DNA from: Musa acuminata AAA Group
Lineage: Eukaryota > Streptophyta > Magnoliopsida > Zingiberales > Musaceae
Reading direction: 5' to 3'
Length of the DNA stretch: 64,000 nucleotides
Assembly: GCF_036884655.1 (NCBI RefSeq)
Contig: NC_088342.1
Location: forward strand, 31,936,501 to 32,000,500
The first letter of the stretch is position 1. Every line of letters starts with the position of its first letter. The notes under the pieces are model-generated. The model saw only the letters and a program-made list of their open reading frames with translations, was not told the DNA's origin and did no database searches. Of this stretch, positions 1 to 11,598 are shown one piece after another. Both the position numbers and the translations under genes were made by a program.

Positions 1-815
1 AGCTTGGTAATCAATGCACATTCATCATGTTCCATCCTTCTTTTGTATGAGGAGCACCGGTAAAGAGTAGGGGCTACAACTTGGCCAAATAACTTCTATT
101 TTAAGTATCTCTTTTACAATCCTTTCTATTTCATCATTCTAAAGATGTGAATATTGATATAGCCAAGTATTTATTGGAGGTTTGCCTGAAAGAATTGGTA
201 TATAATGATCATGCCGACGGGTAGGAGGTAGGTTGCGTGGTTTGTCAAATATATATGAAAATTCAGCAAGCAAAGGAAGTAGATTTGGATCTTCAAATTC
301 TGTTGGCTCTCCCTTAGTTTGCTGCTCAAGTTGTACCAAAAAGTCACTGCATACTTTGTGCAAAACTTTCTCCATTCGTTATATGCAAATCGTCATTAAG
401 TCAGCCCTACGTCTCCCATGCAGTATCACATATTTCCCCTTACTGTAAAATTTCATAATTTGTTCCACAAAATTCCAAGAAACATCACTTAATATTATCA
501 GCCATTCGATGCCAAGAACAGCCACATAATCATCAAGAGGGAGGAGGAAGAAATATGCAATTATCTCTTGATCTTGTAGCAATAGTTTAACCCGCGGGCA
601 TAGGATCACACTTCAAAATTCGTCCGTTGGTGATCTTAACATCAAACCTGCTGCAATTCTTGATAGGTAAGGCCATCCAGATAGCAACCTTGCTGTTCAT
701 AAAATTATTAGTGCTCCCGGTGTCAATAAGAATGGTGATAGGCTGTGCTTTAGAAGTCCTCCCACTTTCATCGTTTGCGAGTTCACGTAATCGACAAGGG
801 CATGCATCGTAATAT
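1..815 (-). pseudogene. Broken gypsy protease and reverse transcriptase N-terminus (K)
   Basis: The minus strand reads a retropepsin-like region followed by the start of reverse transcriptase, matching L segment by segment. Visible pieces are KLLLQDQEI and AVLGIEWL (both in L as well), MEKVLHKV, and near the left edge WPSCSPYSLPVLL, equivalent to the [19 protein letters not shown] entry of gypsy reverse transcriptase. The aspartic protease motif is disrupted and the frame shifts several times between about 600 and 815. The catalytic reverse transcriptase motif would lie off the left edge. No intact product is possible from this stretch. Confidence 0.8.
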
Positions 816-1770
816 TGACCGACTATTGTTCTTCATCCGCGACCTCTTCCTCATGCTCCTAGACCTCCTCCTCCTTCATGTCTTCAAGAGGTTCAATCAA
901 TAGGAGGCGGCCCCTTTTGCAGCGATGATCATGGTTCCATGGCTCGTCGTAATGCTAACAAAGACCCTTTGCTGATCGGTCACATAGTTTTTCTCTTGTC
1001 AATTTTTTTGGTAGCGAAGGATGGCTGAAAGTAAAAGAAGGTTTATATGCTATGAGCCTAGGAGAGGTTCTCATCCTTCAAGCATATTGGTTGAGCCATT
1101 CTTCTTTTATTCGGGCGAAAGAAATCACAGTTGTCACGGTACGGGGCTGTCACGCCTTAACCTCCCCTTTTATCTCTGGCTTGAGTCCTTCAATGAATGT
1201 TCCTAACAATTGATGGTCAATCCAATCATAAGTAAGGTAGGATAGCTTCTCAAACCTGGTTTGGTACTCTTGAATCATAGATGTTTGTCGAATCTTTGCG
1301 AGTTGGCCATCGATATTTTCATACTACATAGGTCCGAAATGATTCAGCAGTGCATTCTTAAATTAATTCCATGTCGGAGCCCCATGATTGTATTCCAGCC
1401 AATTGTACTATTGAATAACATCTCCTTCAAGGTGGATGAGAGTAATTTCCACCATAGCATCATCCGACATTCGGTAATAGCGAATGTAACATTCGGCGTG
1501 CGAAATCCACCCCGTCGGGTCTCCTTCTTCCCATCGCAAGAAGTCCGCCCTCATGCATGGATGAAGCATATCCAAGGGTTTTCCCTCCTTCTCTAGAGGT
1601 TTGTCTAAACTCTCTCCTCACTAAAATTTGATTGGACTCGACGGTTGTCTAATTCTGAATTTTGCAAACAAAACGTGCAATTTGTCCCCTAAGCGCGATT
1701 CAAGCCGTAATTCAATCCGAGATTCCAATACTTCAAATTTAGCATCAATTAGATCTTGAGAAGCCATAGC
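816..1770 (-). pseudogene. Broken gypsy gag (K)
   Basis: Starting near an ATG at about 1767-1769 (minus), this stretch aligns with the gag of L: an acidic and arginine-rich N-terminus, a central capsid-like part and a C-terminal zinc-knuckle region near 915-950. In L that region reads GLCWHCDEPWSREHRC. In K a stop replaces the Trp after the first Cys and the second Cys has become Tyr. Several stops and frameshifts interrupt the frame. The plus-strand reading frames found here are shadows. Gag would form the particle and bind RNA; this copy cannot. Confidence 0.7.
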
Positions 1771-2736
1771 ATATGCCTATAGATTAAAGATGTCCCTATC
1801 TTTTTTTTGTTGATAGGTTAATGGCATGGGGTGGTGGAAGGTTCAGAAAAATTGAGGATCACGGAAAGATGCTGTAGTAGATTTTTACGTCTAAAGTGTA
1901 GCAGTTTGGATGTAAAAGGTCAATGGTTTATATTGAGAATTTTTTAACAAAACCAAAGAGAAATCCACTGTTAGGAAGTGTCAAAGCTATCGTAAAAATT
2001 TTATAGAGATTTGGACAGAAAAACGTAGTAGCAAGATCAAACAAACTGTGCAATGCGGTTGGAATTCTATAGCGCATCTTTCGTCGTAGAGATAAAAACT
2101 TTACGATGAAAAGTTTATGCAGCAATATAGGAACAAATTTTTTAGATTTTTGAATAAGGATAACTAAATTGCAGTAGCAGTAAGGTAGGAAACTAGAACC
2201 TATTGCAATTCATAGGGAGATCAAAGGGTGATCCGCGGTGGTGGAGATGACGATGGAATTCGATGACGATCTTTTAAGCAATTGTGGGAATTACTTTAGG
2301 TGGCTGTGGAGGGCTGATGGATGGCTACATGTTTAAATAAGGATAACTAAATTGCAGCAGCAATAAGGTAGAAAACCAAAACCTATTGTAATTCATGGGG
2401 AGATCAAAAGATGATCCATAGTGGTGGAGATAACAACGGAATTCGGTGACGATTTTTTAGGCAATTGTGGGAATTGATTTGGGCAGCTGTAGAGGGCTGA
2501 AGGATCGCTAGATTTTTTAATAAGGATAACTAAATTGTAGCAATAGTAAGATAGGAAACCAGAACCTATTGCAATTCACAGGGAGATCAAAGGTTGATCC
2601 GCGGTGGTGGAGATGATAGCGAAATTCGACGATGATCTTTTAAGCATTTATGGGAATTTCTTTGGGCAGTTGTGGAGGGCTGATAGATGGCTGTGGAAGG
2701 GTAGCGAGACACCAAGAACATTGCTCTAATACCAAG
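1771..2736 (-). other. K untranslated leader with primer binding site
   Basis: Non-coding leader between LTR and gag. It contains the tandem 183 bp triplication listed separately and ends at the primer binding site tgctctaatacca at 2722-2734. Read on the minus strand that is TGGTATTAGAGCA, one mismatch from the initiator-Met complement. The site starts two bases inside the LTR. Confidence 0.75.
2153..2701 (-). repeat. Tandem triplication of a 183 bp leader unit (K)
   Basis: Three consecutive copies start with aataaggataactaaatt at 2153, 2336 and 2519, giving a period of exactly 183. Each carries the landmarks gagatcaaa, gtggtggagat, caattgtggga (variant in the third) and a ggctga block. Copies differ by scattered substitutions. 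The related element L has a single copy of the unit at about 19005-19195, so the triplication is a K-lineage change. Confidence 0.9.
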
Positions 2737-3099
2737 TGTTAGAACCCCTGCGGTTTCTAAGTTTGGAGTTGATATCTTTAAGAGATCGGCCTCCTTAGAA
2801 CTCTATAGGGGTTCCTTCCTCCAAATTGCTGTTCAAAGGCTACTAAAAAGATTTATCTATTCCTTATCAAAAGAGGATGAATACATGACTATTTATAGGG
2901 CTTCTAAACCCCAACTCCTAATAGGACTCATACTACTTACCAACTCCTAATAAGACTTCTACTCTAAGAAGCAACCTCCCAACTAACCTAACCCTAGCCG
3001 ACCTCTTCACCTCTTTAATAGGGGTCTGCTAGATAGGTTTTATATGAATACCCCTTTCAATAAAACTCAATTATGACTCTCCTAGCTAGAGTCCTAATA
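2737..3099 (-). repeat. 5' LTR of gypsy element K (363 bp)
   Basis: On the plus strand it starts TGTTAGAACCCC and ends GTCCTAATA, where the last C of CTAACA has mutated to T. It matches the 394 bp LTRs of L, including the blocks gatcggcctccttagaactc and tcctagctagagtcctaa. On the minus strand a TATA-like ATAAATAGTC lies where L has TATAAATAGCC. Confidence 0.85.
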
Positions 3100-4547
3100 G
3101 CCGGAGAGAAGCATGCCAGCAGATTGGACGTCGAGCCGAAGGATCGGTCGATGTATCGGCAGAAGGCTTCAGGCCAATAAGAGCGGAAATTGCACTAAGG
3201 AAATCAGAGTTTTAGAGGTCAATTGGCCAATTGGGCAATAGGCCGCAAGAGAGGACGATGTGCCGAAGAAGAGGATGAAGCGTCGATGAACCAATGACAT
3301 GCCGGACAACATTTGATTCAAGCCTTGTAATAATTATCTAGATCAAAGTAGGTTTTAAGTGTGCTAGATTAACTACAATAGCGATCAAGGCATAAAGTAA
3401 AATAAAGTCCCAGAGTCAAGAATGAGATTTAGTTAGGAGTTTGGAAGTTCATCGGAAGTCCAAACGTTCATCGAAAGTTTTACCGAAATTGACCGAGAAG
3501 TCCAGGAGCTTGCCAAAGAAGCTCATCGGAACTCACCAACAAGATCGTCATGAAGTCCAGGAACTTACCGAAAGTCTGTTGGAACATTGCCGAGAGATCG
3601 TTGGAAGTTCGCTAGAAGATCACTGGAAGCTCGTCAAAAGAAACCTAGACTAACCGGACTTGATTTGCTTAGTGTATGCCTTATAATTTTTAGTTAGTAC
3701 ATAATTGGGTTGGAATTGGGCCAACCCAATTAGGGGTCAATTGGGTCTAAGTTTGGGCTATGTTGGGCCAAGTGGAAGGCCCAAACAGTGACCCAACAAG
3801 TGGAATCATCGTAACACAGTCTCTAAGACTGTGTCAAGCGGTGTTACTGCTAGTTTGGGCAGTAATATCGCCCAGATACAGTCTCCGAGAGATTTTCAAG
3901 TGATGGTACCACTAGACTGAGCAATGGTACCTCCTAATATTAGTGCTACAAGCGGTGGTACCACCCAGCATAAGCGATGGTACCGCCAGTACCTCAAAAA
4001 TTGGAGATGAGATACTTTTAGGCTCCAAGTTTGAATCCACTTGAAGTCTATAAATACCCCTCTTATCCCTAAGTAATAAACACAAGAATTGAGAGCAAAA
4101 AGAAATAAAAACGCTATTGTAATCTTGTGAGAACCCCTCTCAAGTTCTAAGTGTTAGTCTTGTTTAAGAGAGGAGTTAAGAGGGTTGTAAAGGTTCTCTC
4201 CTGAACTTGTCAAAAGGAGAATCGAGTTGTAAGGGTATTTGATCTTCATCCATTAATGGAAAATTAGTAGTGAAACCCAGTAGCCTTGACGAAAAAGAAA
4301 TCAGCAGAGTGGATGTAGGTCACGACAACCGAACCACTATAAAATGGTTTACATTTCTGTTTTGTTGTTTATTTTTATTGCAAATTGCTTTACTTCCTCA
4401 TTACTTCAGGTGCACACTCTTATGAACGTGTTTCAAGTTAACATCTTTCCAAAATCGATTTTAATCGAATGAAATATTTTTGAACCAATGTAATTTTATC
4501 CGCTATACTAATTCACCCCCCCTCTTAGTGCCAACTCGATCCTAACA
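3100..4547 (+). mobile_element. J: SIRE-type copia LTR, 5' end cut by K
   Basis: Plus-strand LTR of the same superfamily as those of A, B and C. From left it holds the gattggacgtcgagccgaagg block, a degenerate gaagttc/cggaag repeat (about 3435-3650), the ggtggtacc modules (3860-3990), TATAAATA at 4049-4056, the aaaggttctctcc leader and the terminal C-tract with ctcttagtg. It ends CTAACA at 4547. The next base belongs to the minus-strand RNase H of element I, so J ends inside I. Its beginning was displaced leftward by K and is off window, so solo LTR or 3' LTR of a full element cannot be decided. Confidence 0.8.
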
Positions 4548-6780
4548 CTATCTATTCTACATCCAGCAAAATCCGCATCAGCATAAGTAATTAATTCAAA
4601 AATTTTGAATTTTGGATACTATAATTCTAGATTAGTGGTTCCTTTAAGATATCTAAGAATTTCTTTAATTACTTTAAGATGAGATAGCCTAGGATTAGAT
4701 TGAAACCTAGCACAAAGTCCTACGCTAAACATGATGTCCGGTCTAGTTGCGGTGAGGTATAATAAACTATATATCATACCTCTATAATCTTTTTGATCAA
4801 AGTTTTATCCACTTTCGTCAATGTCTAACTTAGTGGGGGTACTCATAGGAGTATTGATAGCATTTGAACTATCCATATTAAACCGTTTTAACAAGTTTAA
4901 TATATTTTTTATTGGACTAAGAAAAATACCATCACCAAGTTGTTTGATTTGTAAGCCTAAAAAGAAAGTTAGTTCACCCAATAAACTCATTTCAAACTCT
5001 TGGCTCATACTCTTGGTAAACGATTCACAGAAGGATTCATTTGTGGAAGCAAAAATAATATCATCAACATAAATTTGAACAATAAGAAAATTATGTTTAA
5101 AATTTTTAAAAAATAACGTAGTATCGATCTTGCCTTTAGAGAAATTATTTTGGATAAAAAAGGAGCTAAGACTCTCATACCAAGCCCTTGGGGCTTATTT
5201 TAATCCATAGAGAGCTTTAGTCAATTTAAACACATGATTCGAAAAATTATCATTCTCAAATCTAGGAGATTGTTCAACATAAACTTCTTCGGAAATAAAG
5301 CTATTAAGAAAAGCACTTTTGATATCCATTTGAAATAACTTAAAATTATTACTACTAGCATAGGCAAAGAGCATCATTATGGCTTCTAATCTTGCCATAG
5401 AAGCGGATGTTTCTTCATAATCAATACATTATTCTTGGTTGAAACCCTTGTCCACTAGTCTAACCTTGTTTCTAACCACAATACCAAATTCATTTTGCTT
5501 GTTTCTAAAGACCTATTTAGTATCGATAACTAAATGGTCATTAGGTCTCGAAACAAGCTCTAACACATTATTTCTCTCAATTTGATTCAACTCTTCTTGC
5601 ATTGTAATAACCCATGAATCATTTTTCAAGGCCTCGTCAATGCATTTAGGTTTAATTTGAGAAAGAAAAGCGGCATTAGCACAAAACTTTTTAAGAGAAG
5701 AATGAGTTTGAACCCCTTTTGATGTGTCTCCTATGATTAGCTCCTTAGGTTGAGTATCTACATATTTTCATTCCTTGGGTAAAGATGTTTTGGAAGATGT
5801 ATCCAAGTTGCTAGTTGAAGGAGAGGGTTCATTTAAATTTAAAGCATCAAAATTAAGATCATCATCAAACTTCTTTTTCTTAAATTTGGAGACTTCATTA
5901 AAGACAACATGAATAGACTCTTCTATGACCAAGGTTCTTTTATTAAAGACACGAAAGACTTTTGAAATAGAAGAATAGCCAAGAAAAATACCTTCATCAG
6001 ATTTTGCATCAAACTTTCCTAAGGCATCTTTTTCATTCAAGATAAAACATTTATAATAGAAAACTTTAAAGTGTGAAACATTAGGTTTTTTTGTCATTCC
6101 ACAATTCATAAGGAGTTTTGGAAAGTAAGGGATTTACTATAATCCTATTCATGACATAGCATGTCATATTAACGGCTTCGACCCAAAATTATTTAGGTAG
6201 GCTATGTTCGTTCAATATGGTTCTTGTCATTTCTTGTAAATTTCTATTTTTTCTTTCGACTACTCTATTTTGTTGAAGATTTCTCTAAGTAGAGAAATTA
6301 TGGTTGTATCCATTTGATTCACAAAAATTTTGAAAATCATGATTTTGAAATTTGCCACCATGATCAATCCATATTGATGAAATCATAAAGCCTTTTTTAT
6401 TTTGAACAAGTTTACAAAACTTAGAAAAATACCTAAAGCAATCACTTTTCTGTGCCAAGAAGTATGTCTAAGTATATCTACTATAATCGTCCACAATTAC
6501 AAAGGCATATTTGCTACCTCCTCCTAGGCTTGATGTATCAATTGGTCCAAACAAATCCATATGGATCAATTGAAATGTTCTAGAGGTGCTTATTTGATTC
6601 TTTGGTTTGAAACTACCTTTTATTTATTTTCCTAGTCAATATGCATTGCACATTATTTTTAACAAACTTAATGTTAGGAATACCTCTTACAAGTTATTTG
6701 GATGAGATTTGAGAGATTAGTTTCATGCTAGCATGACCTAATCTCCTATGCCAAATCTAAGCATCGTCATTCAAAACCGA
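4548..6780 (-). pseudogene. Copia pol pseudogene of I: integrase, reverse transcriptase, part of RNase H
   Basis: Reading right to left: integrase zinc region with IWHRRLGHASMKLISQ (about 6720-6770), core domain with HMDLFGP (about 6550), IVDDYSRYT and ERKNRNLQEM, then the C-terminal KVFYYKCFILNEKDALGKFD block (about 6050). Reverse transcriptase follows with MDIKSAFLN (about 5320), LTKALYGLK (about 5200) and the catalytic YVDDIIF near 5060-5080. The RNase H start (ADADFAG) is cut by J at 4548. Several in-frame stops interrupt it, for example after LYGLK and before VFRN. The domain order integrase before reverse transcriptase is diagnostic of Ty1/copia. Confidence 0.88.
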
Positions 6781-6793
6781 AATACACTTTTCA

Positions 6794-8154
6794 TTAAAGA
6801 TCATCAATGTTAATAGTATATACATTATTTTGTTTTAGGACAATCAAAGAGGTATTTTTGTGTAGTTGTTCAATAATGCAAGCACTAGATTCAAATCTAA
6901 TCACATATCCTTTATCATATAATTGACTAATGCTCAAAAGATTATGCTTTAAGCCATCAACCAATAACACATCTTCAATCAAAAAGTTGGATTTGTTACC
7001 TATGGTTCCTTTGACAATGATTTTACCCTTGTGGTTATCTTTGAAGGTGACATACCCTTCGTCCAGGCTAGTGAGCTTAGATAATTGAGATGCATTTCTG
7101 GTTATGTGCCTTGAGCATCCACTATTAAGGTACCATTTTTTGCTCTTAGCTTGTGATTGTAAACATTTCTCATCGCCATATGCCATAAATGTGTAGTTAG
7201 CAAATTGCTCTTTGTTAGTTGACTCCTCTTCTTTGGATGCACTTGAGTCGTCCCAAGTTGCTTTACATGCTTTCTTCTTCTTTGGTTGCTTCTTTTTTAC
7301 TTGGGGACATTCACTTTTGAAGTGCCCCAGTTTCTTGCATTCGTAGCAAATGATTTGGTCCTTTTTGAGTTCATTTTTATTTTTAGTTTTGTTTCTTCTT
7401 ATGAATTTTTTGAATTTTCTTGTTAGAAGTGCCATGTCATCATCATCATCATTATTGTCACTTGAGTTTTTTTTCAAGTGATCTTTTTGAGTTCTAAATG
7501 CCAAATCCTTCCTGTTCTTTAGAAAGTTATTCTCATGTTCATGTGTATTGCATGATATTTCATAGGTCATCAAGGACCCAATAAGTTCTTCGAGTGGAAA
7601 GTTGTTCAAATCCTTTGCTTTTTGAATGACAGTTACTTTAGGATACCAACTCTTTGGAAGGGATCTTAGTATCTTGTTAACAAGTTCAACATTAAAAAAA
7701 CTTTTACCAAGGGCTTTTAGACCATTGACGACATTCGTAAACCGAGTGTACATGTCTCCAATTATCTCACTTGGTTTCATGCGGAACAATTCATAACTAT
7801 GAACCAAAAGATTGATTTTTGACTTCTTAACTCTACTTGTGCCTTCATGTGTGATTTCAAGTGTATGCCAAATGTTTTAAGTTGTTTCGCAAATAGAAAC
7901 TCGATTGAATTTGTTTTTATCCAAAACACAAAACAAAGCATTCATAGCTTTGGCGTTCAAAGAGAAAGTCTTCTTCTCCAAGTCATTCCATTCGTTTATT
8001 AGAAGAGAAGACTTTTGAAATCTATTTTCAACGATATTCCATAACTCGAAATCCATAGAAATTAAGTAGATTTTCATCCTAATTTTCCAATACGTGTAAT
8101 CCATCCCATTGAACATAGGAGGACGTGTTATAGATGATTGCCAACAAAAGCCAT
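6794..8154 (-). pseudogene. Copia gag-protease pseudogene of I
   Basis: The ancestral start is the ATG at 8154 (minus, MAF as in C). A small frameshifting deletion a few codons later puts the rest in another frame. The gag has the UBN2-like block PPMFNGMDYTYWKIRMKIYL, a low-complexity acidic stretch (NNDDDDD) and one zinc knuckle CYECKKLGHFKSEC near 7310-7355 (C-X2-C-X4-H-X4-C). The protease follows directly: WYLNSGCSRH at about 7110-7140, where the catalytic Asp of DSG has become Asn. The long open frame 6794-7807 is among the best preserved in the window. The gag-protease spacer present in C and G is missing, so this copy would be inactive both by the Asn change and by stops. Confidence 0.88.
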
Positions 8155-8190
8155 CTCTCTTGGGTTTTAAACCAAATCTAGAGTAACCTA

Positions 8191-8202
8191 GCTCTAATAC
8201 CA
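8191..8202 (-). other. Primer binding site of I
   Basis: Plus-strand gctctaatacca is TGGTATTAGAGC on the minus strand, one mismatch from the TGGTATCAGAGC that pairs with the 3' end of initiator tRNA-Met. It lies two bases inside the LTR. Confidence 0.8.
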
Positions 8203-8204
8203 AT

Positions 8205-9453
8205 TGATAGGATCAAGAGCGACACTAAGAGGGGGGGGGAGGGGTGAATTAGTGCAGTAGAAAAATCATCAGTTTTATAAGATATTCATTCATTGAAAAC
8301 CAATCTCGGAAAGTACTTGACTTTAGGGTAAATGAATAAGCAATTAACTTAGAAAGTAATAGCAGTAATAAAAAGTAGAATGGAAATAAGTACATCAGAA
8401 TTTATAGTGGTTCAGTCGTTGTGACCTACATCCACTTCTGATTCCTCCTCCGTCGAGGTCACCAACGTCCACTAATGGTCTTCCTTCAATGGGCAAAGAC
8501 CAACTACCCTCTTTATAGCACTTTCTCCTTTTACGGGTTTAGGAGACAACCCTTACAAGCCTCACACCTATCATGAATAATCACAAGACTTAGAAAGGGA
8601 GGAGTTGGATTCTTAGCACTTTTACAACACTGAACACCCCAAGACTTCATGACATTGTTCACACTTTTCGATTCCCTTTCATGCAGAAAGGGTGGGATAT
8701 TTATAGGCCCCAATGGCTTCAGAATTGGAGCCAAAAAGTATCATATCCCCAGATTTCGGGGTACTGGCGGTACCACCGCTTGTAGACTGACACTAGGCGA
8801 TACCATCGCTCAGTCTATGTGGTACGATCACTTGATAGAACTCGAAGACCGAGCTCTAGTGGTACCATCACTAGACAAGACGGTACTACCGCTTGACAGC
8901 ATTAACTGCTGGTGGTACCACCACTCAGTCTGGGCAGTACCACCACCTAGACCACTTGGGAGACTGAGTCCTAGGTGGTGCCACCGTCAACCATGACTTC
9001 AGATGCTGAATGGACTATTCAACTAGCCCAATTCGGCACTATTAAGGGCCTCCCTAACTGAGCTAGTGGGATTACCTCCCAATCCTAACTCAACTTAAGG
9101 TCTAACTCTAATAATTTAAGATATTATCTAAGCAATCTTGGTTTGGTATGTCAATTGTTCTTCTAGCGAACTTCTCGGTGAGCTTCTAGCGAACTCTTGG
9201 TGGACCCCCGATGAACTCTCAGCGAACTCCCGACGAACTCTCGGTGAGCTCCTGATGAACTCTCGGTGAGCTTCCAATGAACCACCGGCATATAGTCCGA
9301 ACCTTCGACATATCGTCCGATATTTGACTTAGGCCCAACATCTACTTTATGTCTTACCGCTATCATAGTTAATCCTGTACACTTATCTCAACATATAGAT
9401 TAGATCAAACAATTTTACCAATTGATTTCATCATCAAAATCTGAGATTCAACA
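8205..9453 (-). repeat. 5' LTR of I (1249 bp)
   Basis: Minus-strand LTR. On the plus strand it begins TGATAGGATC (canonical TGTTAGGATC with one change) and ends GATTCAACA. It contains the terminal hairpin with a G-tract (minus C-tract) at about 8221-8255, ggtaccacc modules at 8760-8990 and degenerate cgaactct/cggtgagc repeats at 9160-9330. The five bases after it (agatt) would be one side of the target duplication. Confidence 0.85.
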
Positions 9454-9924
9454 AGATTATTAGATAGAGATCTACTAATCTAAGAGGCTTGGGTAGTTGG
9501 ATGAAGATCCAATACCTAATAGGGTAGTATCCATTAGGGTTAAGTTGATAGGGGACCTTTGTAAATAGGAGAGAACCAATGGTTCATAAGCTAGAGACTT
9601 TTTGGGTTGTCATCTCTTATTCTCCTCTCCCCTTCTCCTTCTTAAATAGTAGGTCTAGAGATTTTAGGAGTATCATCGTAGCCCTACTGTGTGGTTCACC
9701 GTTAGAGAGGAGGGTGCTTGATCTCCTTCACCCTCTCCTAGAGATCTGCAAGGATTCAAGGATATACAATCTCCCTAGGTAACACGATATTTAATATACG
9801 TAGTTTTATGTTTAGCAGATTTTGCGCACCAATCTTTGCATGATGACAAACATTTGTTTGGGAAATTTGGGATTTTTATTTTATGTTCTTCCATTGTACA
9901 TGTGATGTCACCCCCTAGATTTCT
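9454..9924. other. Unassigned repeat-like sequence
   Basis: This 470 bp stretch does not align by eye with any other part of the window. It is pyrimidine-rich in the middle (ctcctctccccttctcc) and then AT-rich with a run ending gcgcaccaatctttgcatg. The 67-codon open frame inside it has no recognisable domain. It could be an LTR or leader of another retroelement family into which I inserted; I cannot identify it. Confidence 0.4.
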
Positions 9925-10528
9925 CTATATAACTACCCTCTTATAACTCTTTCTCCTTTTCATAGGTTTAGGAGACAATCTTTACAAGCCTCACACCTCT
10001 TTGGAATGATCATAAAGCTAAAGTAGGAGGACACTTAGCACTTTTTTAACACTTTTACAACCCAAAATCTTAAGAATTTTGTTCACACTTTTGTACTCTT
10101 TCATATAGGAAAGATAGGGATATTTATAGGCACTAATGGCTTCAAAAATGGAGCCAAAAAGTGTATCATCCTGGGTTTCCCGGATACTAGCAATACCACC
10201 ACCAATAGTAGGCAGTACCACTACCTATAGACTAATATTGGGTAGTACCACCACATAGTTTGGGTGATACCATTGTTTGACAAAGCTTTGGAGATTGCCC
10301 TCTAGCGGTAGCATTGCTTGGCAGCATCAACTATCGGTGGTACCACCGCTCAAACCACCCGGGAGGCCGAGCCTCAAGCAGTTCCACCATCCAGTCTGGG
10401 TGGTGCCATCGCTTTACGTGGCTCTAAGTGGCTGAATGGGCCATCCAATCAACCCAATTCAGCCTTGTTTTGGGCCTAGTTGATCCCTAATTGAGTTAGT
10501 ATGAATTCTCCCAAAACTAACTCAAATT
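9925..10528 (-). repeat. N: truncated SIRE-type LTR fragment
   Basis: It aligns with the middle of the I and G LTRs: actaccctc, cataggtttaggagacaa, an atttataggc TATA block on the minus strand, ggtggtaccaccgc modules (10185-10400) and cccaattcagcc. Both LTR termini are missing: the C-tract end is cut at the left and the TGTTGAATC end is cut where H begins. Confidence 0.75.
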
Positions 10529-11598
10529 TATTGAATCTCGGATTTTGATAATGAAATCAATTGATGTGTTTATGATCCGATCTATATTTTGAGTTACGTA
10601 GGAGGCTTCGATCAAGGAGAGACAATTAAAGTAGGAAGAATCATGTTGGGCTAGAGTGGAATATGTCAAAAGATTAGCCATCGAGCCGAAGGATCGGTCG
10701 ACGTATCGGCAAAAGACTTCGAGCCATGGGTTCAGGCATCGGGCCAAGAAGAGCGAAAATTGTGTCAAGGAAATCAGAGTTACGGAGGTCACCTAGTCAA
10801 TTAGGCAATAGGGTGCAAGAGAGGATGATGCGTTAAAGAATTGGATGAGGCGTCGATGAACCAATTACATACTGGATAACATTTGATTTAGCTTTATAAT
10901 AATTGTCTAGATTGAAGTAGGTTTTAGGTGTAATTGGGTTGGAATTGGGCCAACTCAATTAGGGGCTAATTGGGCCCAAGTTTGGGCTATGTTGGGCCAA
11001 GTGAAAGACCCAAATAGTGACCCAATAGTTGGAACCATTGGTGGCATAGTCTCCGAGACTATGTCAAGTGGAGGTACTACTAATCTAGGCGGTGGTACCG
11101 CCTAGTATTAGTACTGCAAGCAAGGGTACCGCCAAGACCCGGAAAACCCAGGATAAGACCTTTTTTGGCTCTAATTTTTAAAGTCATTTAGGGTCTATAA
11201 ATACTCCAGCTATTCTTGCATGGGAAAGCAAGTATTAAGCACAAAATTGAGTTGAAAAAGGGGAAAAGAAAAACTTAAAAATTTTGAAAAACTCTTATAG
11301 GATTTAGGATTACTTCTTCCTAGTATTTAGAAGTTCGTCTAAAGGGAGAAGTGAGGTCTAAGAAAAAGATACTTGTAAGGGTTGTCTCCTAAACCCTTTA
11401 AAAGAAGAAAGAGTGTAAAAGGATAGTTGATCTTTGCCCATTGAAAGAAAATCAGTAGTAGAAGCCGATGGCATCGAGTGAAGAGGAATCAAGAGTGGAT
11501 GTAGGTCACGATGACCGAACGACTATAAAAATCTGGTTTGCGTTTCTATTTTGCCCTTTACTTTCATTGCAAACTATTTTACTTTCACTACGCTTTCT
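10529..11598 (+). repeat. LTR of gag-only element H, 3' end deleted
   Basis: Starts TATTGAATCTCGG (canonical TGTTGAATCTCGG with one change). It holds the gacgtatcggc block, ggtaccgcc modules (11090-11145), TATAAATA at 11196-11203 and the leader hairpin gtctcctaaaccctttaaaag. It stops at ctttcttttacg and runs straight into the middle of gag, so the last part of the LTR, the primer site and the first half of gag are deleted. The gag-distal end is also lost at 12588. Confidence 0.8.

Larger units (their letters stand above)
1..3099 (-). mobile_element. Element K: Ty3/gypsy chromovirus-like retrotransposon, 5' part only
   Basis: Minus-strand gypsy element whose 3' part lies beyond the left edge. 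In element order (right to left) it shows a 5' LTR, a primer binding site, a leader with a triplicated 183 bp unit, a broken gag, and a broken protease/reverse transcriptase start. It is clearly related to the complete gypsy element L at 13732-19609 by shared LTR and coding sequence, but is more degraded. It appears inserted in LTR J: sequence right of its LTR continues the J-type LTR at a point that in related copies reads gcgccgg then aggaacatg. The target duplication would be GCCGG (3100-3104), which cannot be confirmed because the left junction is outside the window. Confidence 0.85.
4548..9453 (-). mobile_element. Element I: SIRE-like Ty1/copia retrotransposon, 3' end interrupted by J
   Basis: Minus-strand element with 5' LTR (8205-9453), initiator-Met primer site, gag with zinc knuckle, protease, integrase, reverse transcriptase and part of RNase H, all in copia order. 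It is cut at 4548 by LTR J. Coding regions carry many stops. Gag-like and integrase sequence matches C and G closely. Unlike C and G it lacks the long coiled-coil spacer between the zinc knuckle and the protease, running from the MAYGDE segment straight to the protease. Confidence 0.9.

Noticed and set aside
1021..1596. Plus-strand open frames in the left part
   Set aside because: They are antisense to the degraded gypsy gag of K and carry no domain.
9579..9782. 67-codon frame in the unassigned segment
   Set aside because: No recognisable motif, no upstream promoter-like signal, length expected by chance.
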